Source: Klebsiella huaxiensis (lineage in GTDB: Bacteria; Pseudomonadota; Gammaproteobacteria; Enterobacterales; Enterobacteriaceae). From it: 64,000 nucleotides of DNA. Location: contig NZ_CP036175.1 in assembly GCF_003261575.2 (NCBI RefSeq), positions 5,766,001-5,830,000 of the forward strand, given 5' to 3'. A program made the position numbers and the translations under genes. Positions 56,214 through 64,000 of this stretch are shown here, in pieces (within the stretch, counting starts at the first letter, position 1; every line of letters starts with the position of its first letter). The notes beneath the pieces are model-generated. The model searched no databases. It was not told the DNA's origin and worked only from the letters and a program-made list of their open reading frames with translations.

Positions 56214-56229
56214 TGTGATGACTTACACA
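56214..56229 (+). promoter_or_regulatory. Candidate CRP site before the PTS pair
   Basis: TGTGA-TGACTT-ACACA is 9 of 10 to TGTGA-N6-TCACA, 79 bases before the IIB start. Fits a sugar gene; not tested. Confidence 0.55.
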
Positions 56230-56307
56230 CAATCATCGTAAAGCGGTTGTTCCGCCCTCTTGCCCGCGATAAAGATGGTATATCAAGGAACACAAGGGCC
56301 ACGAACT

Positions 56308-56613
56308 ATGAAGAATATCGTTTTATGCTGTGCTGCGGGTATGTCCACCAGCATGCTGGTTCAACGCATGCAGGCGGCTGCGCAACAGAAAGGTATCGAA
56401 GTCTCCATCAAAGCCGTACCGGTCGCCGAGTTTAAAGATAATCTCGCGGCTGCCGATATTATCCTGCTCGGACCACAAGTGAAGTATGAGCAGGCGAAAC
56501 TACAGGCGCAGGCCGATCCGTTCGGTAAAAAAGTCGCCGTTATCGATATGATGGATTACGGCATGATGAAAGGCGATGCCGTGCTTGATAAAGCCCTGAA
56601 GTTGATGGAGTAA
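56308..56613 (+). CDS. PTS enzyme IIB, lactose/cellobiose family
   Basis: A 101-residue IIB protein. The phospho-cysteine lies in IVLCCAAGMSTSMLV (about residue 8-9; CAAGMSTS). Start MKNIVLCC at 56308, as the 16 codons before it are not typical. No permease IIC is near, so the sugar is unknown and the pair may use a distant IIC. Three bases before the IIA gene. Confidence 0.93.
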   Translation: MKNIVLCCAAGMSTSMLVQRMQAAAQQKGIEVSIKAVPVAEFKDNLAAADIILLGPQVKYEQAKLQAQADPFGKKVAVIDMMDYGMMKGDAVLDKALKLME

Positions 56614-56616
56614 GAG

Positions 56617-56934
56617 ATGGAAGATTTAGAAACGATCATTATGGAGCTGTTGGTTAACGCCGGTTCAGCACGTAGTTCAGCCTTAACCGCTCTGCAGCTG
56701 GCGCGTAAAGGTGATTTCGCCGCCGCCGAGCAGGCCATGGCTGAATCCCACGAATTCGTTAAGCATGCACATAAAATCCAGACTCAACTCATCGGTCTGG
56801 ACGAGGGTACCGGCAAGCTTCCGGTCAACCTGATTACCGTTCACTCGCAGGATCACCTGATGAACGCGATGGTCATTCAGGATCTGGCGACCGATATGAT
56901 TGAACTCTATCGCCGTATTCCGCTCGCACAATAA
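56617..56934 (+). CDS. PTS enzyme IIA, lactose/cellobiose family
   Basis: A 105-residue three-helix IIA protein. The phospho-histidine is His76 in VHSQDHLMNAM (with His80). It passes phosphate from HPr to the IIB. An AAGAG site precedes the ATG. The pair forms a two-gene operon without IIC, closed by the hairpin at 56948-56971. Confidence 0.93.
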   Translation: MEDLETIIMELLVNAGSARSSALTALQLARKGDFAAAEQAMAESHEFVKHAHKIQTQLIGLDEGTGKLPVNLITVHSQDHLMNAMVIQDLATDMIELYRRIPLAQ

Positions 56935-56947
56935 CCTCGACCATTTA

Positions 56948-56971
56948 ACAGGCGCCGCTATCGGCGCCTGT
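56948..56971. terminator. Bidirectional terminator between PTS IIA and dcuB
   Basis: ACAGGCGCC-GCTATC-GGCGCCTGT: 9-bp stem, with CTCCTCTT after it on the plus side and TAAATGG on the minus. Lies between two stops. Confidence 0.8.
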
Positions 56972-56977
56972 CTCCTC

Positions 56978-58318
56978 TTAAAGAAAGCCGTACATCGCCG
57001 CAAATACCCAACCAAAGACGCAAGAGACGCTGACGCCAATTAATCCTGGCAGGATAAAACTATGGTTAATCACAAAGCGGCCGATATGCGTGGTACCTGA
57101 ACGATCGAACTGAATCGCCGCCAGATCGCTTGGGTAGGTCGGCAGAATATAATAGCCATAGCAGGCAGGCGCGGAAGCCACAATATAGGCAGGATCGACG
57201 CCAATCGCCAACGCTACCGGGACAATCGCCGCCAGCGCAGCCGCCTGGGAGTTAACAAACTTCGACACCATCAGCAGCACGATGGCGTAGGCCCACGGAT
57301 ACTCTTTGACCATCTCCCCCAGCACGCCTTTAATTTCGGTCATGTGCGCGCCGAACATGGTCTCCGCCATCCACGCGATACCATACACCGCAACGATGGC
57401 GATCATCCCCGAACGGAAAACCTCATTTTTGGAAATCGATGCTGGATTAGTTTTGGTAATGATAATGATGAGCGCTCCGGAAAGCAGCATAAACATCTGG
57501 ATCACCAGAACCATCGACAGCGGCTTACCGTCGAACGCCGGGCGCAGTTCGGAAAAGGCACCGAGTAAGGCAACCACTGCAATCGATGCGAGAAAAATCC
57601 ACATCGCAATCCAGTTGCTGGTCGGCAGCTTCTTATCCAGTAGCGTGGCCGTATCGCCATAAACATAATGGCGATTTTCCGGTGTCGAGATGAAGTCCTG
57701 AAATTTTTCGTCTTTATCCAGGTCCTTACCACGAAACCAGCTAAAAATACCGATAGCCAGAATACCTAATAGCGTGGATGGGATAGTAATAGCCAGGAGA
57801 TCGAGGAATTCAAGATGCTTACCGTTAAACGTGAAATTACCAAGCATGGCAACCAGTGAGACAACCGCAACGGAAACCGGGCTGGCGATAATTCCCATCT
57901 GTGCACCGATAGAACTTGCCGCCATAGGTCGTTCCGGACGGATATTATTCTTAATGGCAACGTCATATATAATCGGCAAAATCGTATAAACGACATGACC
58001 AGTGCCGCAAAGAATCGTCAACGTACAGGTGACAAATGGCGCGACGATCGAGACGTACTTAGGGTTGCGCCGCAGGAGTTTCTCAGCGATCTGCAGCATA
58101 ACGTCTAAACCGCCGGAGGCCTGTAGCGTCGCCGAAGCGGCGACCACCGCGATAATCACCAGCATGACATCGACGGGAGGTTTTCCCGGCTGAAGATGAA
58201 AAACAAAGACTAAGATAACTAGCCCAATGCCGCCTAAAAGACCGAGCGCAATTCCGCCCTTTTTCGCGCCATAGAACAGACAAATTAAGATAATGATGAG
58301 CTGTATAGCAAATTCCAT
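56978..58318 (-). CDS. dcuB: Anaerobic C4-dicarboxylate antiporter DcuB
   Basis: A 446-residue inner-membrane protein nearly the same as E. coli DcuB, with about 10-12 helices. Signatures: GKPPVDVMLVIIAVVAASAT (about 44-63), LCGTGHVVYTILPIIYDVA (about 103-121) and YPSDLAAIQFDRSGTTHIG near 395. It swaps fumarate for succinate in fumarate respiration and helps DcuS sense. In E. coli dcuB is by fumB, not here; dcuSR are not in this window. Confidence 0.96.
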   Translation of the reverse strand: MEFAIQLIIILICLFYGAKKGGIALGLLGGIGLVILVFVFHLQPGKPPVDVMLVIIAVVAASATLQASGGLDVMLQIAEKLLRRNPKYVSIVAPFVTCTLTILCGTGHVVYTILPIIYDVAIKNNIRPERPMAASSIGAQMGIIASPVSVAVVSLVAMLGNFTFNGKHLEFLDLLAITIPSTLLGILAIGIFSWFRGKDLDKDEKFQDFISTPENRHYVYGDTATLLDKKLPTSNWIAMWIFLASIAVVALLGAFSELRPAFDGKPLSMVLVIQMFMLLSGALIIIITKTNPASISKNEVFRSGMIAIVAVYGIAWMAETMFGAHMTEIKGVLGEMVKEYPWAYAIVLLMVSKFVNSQAAALAAIVPVALAIGVDPAYIVASAPACYGYYILPTYPSDLAAIQFDRSGTTHIGRFVINHSFILPGLIGVSVSCVFGWVFAAMYGFL

Positions 58319-58715
58319 GCATCCCCCAGAAACTATCTATTAAATAACGGCAATGCTCACGCTTTGTTTTTATTTGCTCACCTCCTCTATCGCCTTTTCG
58401 ACAGGCGCAGCAATATCCTCAGTTGTGGTAAACCGAAAAAAACAGGGAAAGTAATCACATGATTATTTGAGTTTTTTGACTATATAGAGTTTGCGGATCT
58501 TATTTTTTGATACGTGTAGAATTTCCGCCTATCAATTGATGACGCAATTAATAAATAGCAATTGATAATTTATCTTAATGATTAATTGATAATTAATTGA
58601 GGTGTTAATATTAATAAAATGTAAACTAAAATGGATATAATAAAGAATGCCGATCGGTTGGCAGGCGCTAAATGACAGCCCTCTGAGAAGATAGTCCATG
58701 TTCAGAAATGACAAT
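58319..58715. other. dcuB upstream region, AT-rich, no gene
   Basis: A 400-base AT-rich gap. TTGATAATTAATTGA at about 58585 loosely resembles an FNR site (TTGAT-N4-ATCAA), and AATCATGTGATTACT (minus strand, about 58450) a CRP half-site. Short repeats AATTGAT/ATTAAT abound (58535-58605). No convincing ORF or RNA gene is seen. Confidence 0.4.
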
Positions 58716-58752
58716 AAAAAAAGCCAGTCAGGAAACCCGACTGGCTTTTTAA
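58716..58752 (-). terminator. rpoBC operon terminator
   Basis: Minus strand AGCCAGTC-GGGTTTCCT-GACTGGCT followed by TTTTTTT; A-run before it, so it can act on both strands. 20-55 bases after the rpoC stop. Confidence 0.97.
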
Positions 58753-58771
58753 GCGCTTAACGAATCAACGA

Positions 58772-62995
<4,224 letters not shown>

Positions 62996-63071
62996 GGATT
63001 TGCTCCCGTCGGAGTTAGCACAATCTGGCGCCGGGAATTATCCCGGCACCAGTGACCTGTTTGAGCGAGAG

Positions 63072-64000
63072 TTACTCGTCTTCCAGTTCGATGTTGATGC
63101 CCAGCGAGCGAATCTCTTTCAACAGTACGTTGAAGGATTCCGGCATGCCCGGTTCCATCTGATGGTTGCCGTCCACGATGTTTTTATACATCTTGGTACG
63201 ACCGTTCACGTCATCAGACTTAACAGTGAGCATTTCCTGCAGGGTGTATGCCGCGCCATAAGCTTCCAGCGCCCACACTTCCATCTCCCCGAAGCGCTGA
63301 CCACCGAACTGCGCCTTACCACCCAGCGGCTGCTGAGTAACCAGGCTGTAAGAACCGGTAGAACGCGCATGCATTTTGTCATCAACCAGGTGGTTCAGTT
63401 TCAGCATGTACATGTAGCCAACGGTTACCTGGCGCTCGAACTGCTCACCGGTACGACCGTCAAACAACGTGATCTGACCGGAAGTTGGCAGGCCACCCAG
63501 CTGTAACAGTTCCTTGATTTCAGACTCTTTCGCACCGTCGAATACTGGCGTTGCGATCGGCATACCTTTTTTCAGGTTTTCAGCAAGACGCAGAACTTCT
63601 TCATCACTGAAGGTATTCAGATCGACCTTCTGACGAACGTCTGTACCCAGATCGTAGGCACGCTGGATGAATTCGCGCAGTTTGGCGACTTCTTGCTGCT
63701 GTTTCAGCATGGCATTGATTTTCTCGCCAATACCTTTCGCAGCCATACCCAGGTGGGTTTCCAGAATCTGACCGATGTTCATACGAGACGGTACACCCAG
63801 TGGGTTCAGTACGATGTCTACCGGCGTGCCGTTTTCATCGTAAGGCATATCTTCGATCGGGTTGATCTTAGAGATAACACCCTTGTTACCGTGACGACCT
63901 GCCATTTTGTCACCAGGCTGGATCTGACGTTTAACGGCCAGATATACTTTAACAATCTTCAGCACGCCTGGTGCCAGATCGTCGCCCTGAGTGATTTTGC
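63072..64000 (-). CDS. rpoB: RNA polymerase beta subunit, C-terminal part (cut by window edge)
   Basis: The last about 309 codons of rpoB: AVKRQIQPGDKMAGRHGNKG (catalytic lysines), RMNIGQILETHLG and the end LGINIELEDE. The frame runs off the right edge of the window. Confidence 0.98.
   Translation of the reverse strand, partial: KITQGDDLAPGVLKIVKVYLAVKRQIQPGDKMAGRHGNKGVISKINPIEDMPYDENGTPVDIVLNPLGVPSRMNIGQILETHLGMAAKGIGEKINAMLKQQQEVAKLREFIQRAYDLGTDVRQKVDLNTFSDEEVLRLAENLKKGMPIATPVFDGAKESEIKELLQLGGLPTSGQITLFDGRTGEQFERQVTVGYMYMLKLNHLVDDKMHARSTGSYSLVTQQPLGGKAQFGGQRFGEMEVWALEAYGAAYTLQEMLTVKSDDVNGRTKMYKNIVDGNHQMEPGMPESFNVLLKEIRSLGINIELEDE

Overview
The window is a stretch of chromosome from a member of the Enterobacteriaceae, most like the Klebsiella/Enterobacter/Raoultella group. 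This rests on E. coli-like gene order (pgi-lysC, rluF, pepE, yjbB, metH, iclR, aceKAB, metA, one rrn operon, purHD, zraRS/zraP, hupA, hemE, nudC, rsd, thiCEFSGH, rpoCB), near-E. coli protein sequences, a Klebsiella-type L-sorbose operon, and abundant REP/BIME and ERIC-type repeats. All identifications come from reading the sequence and from recalled family knowledge; no database search was run.

Layout. 1-2.6 kb: the 5' part of pgi and lysC, the latter behind a lysine riboswitch with an extra hairpin in its leader. 2.6-6.5 kb: an accessory RNA-repair-type locus. A divergent RtcR (sigma-54 activator with a CARF-like sensor) faces a sigma-54 promoter that drives a structured ~290-nt leader RNA with tRNA-like elements, then a slipin and an RlaP-type nucleotidyltransferase. 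6.6-8.9 kb: panS-like transporter, yjbD, rluF. 8.9-16.1 kb: the sor (L-sorbose PTS) operon sorCDFBAME plus a shikimate-dehydrogenase-like gene, with ERIC-type elements between its genes. 16.1-20 kb: BIME clusters, a broken TetR gene, pepE, yjbB. 20-31.6 kb: metH, iclR, an ASCH protein, the glyoxylate bypass operon aceBAK, metA, yjaB. 31.6-37 kb: one rrn operon on the minus strand, with no tRNA in the 16S-23S spacer and an ERIC-like insertion in the 23S-5S spacer. 37-54.3 kb: purHD, the zinc-stress system zraSR/zraP, yjaH-hupA-yjaG-nfi-hemE-nudC, rsd, and the thiamine operon under a TPP riboswitch. 54.5-58.3 kb: an accessory block between thiH and rpoC (diguanylate cyclase, orphan PTS IIB/IIA pair, dcuB). 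58.7-64 kb: rpoC and the 3' part of rpoB.

Functionally most of the window is housekeeping: amino-acid, purine, thiamine and haem synthesis, acetate growth, and the transcription and translation machinery. The most novel item is the RtcR-slipin-RlaP locus with its tRNA-like leader RNA. It resembles the rsr-yrlBA-rtcBA RNA-repair operon in logic (RtcR, sigma-54, tRNA-mimic RNA) but carries different effector proteins and has neither Ro/Rsr nor RtcBA beside it.
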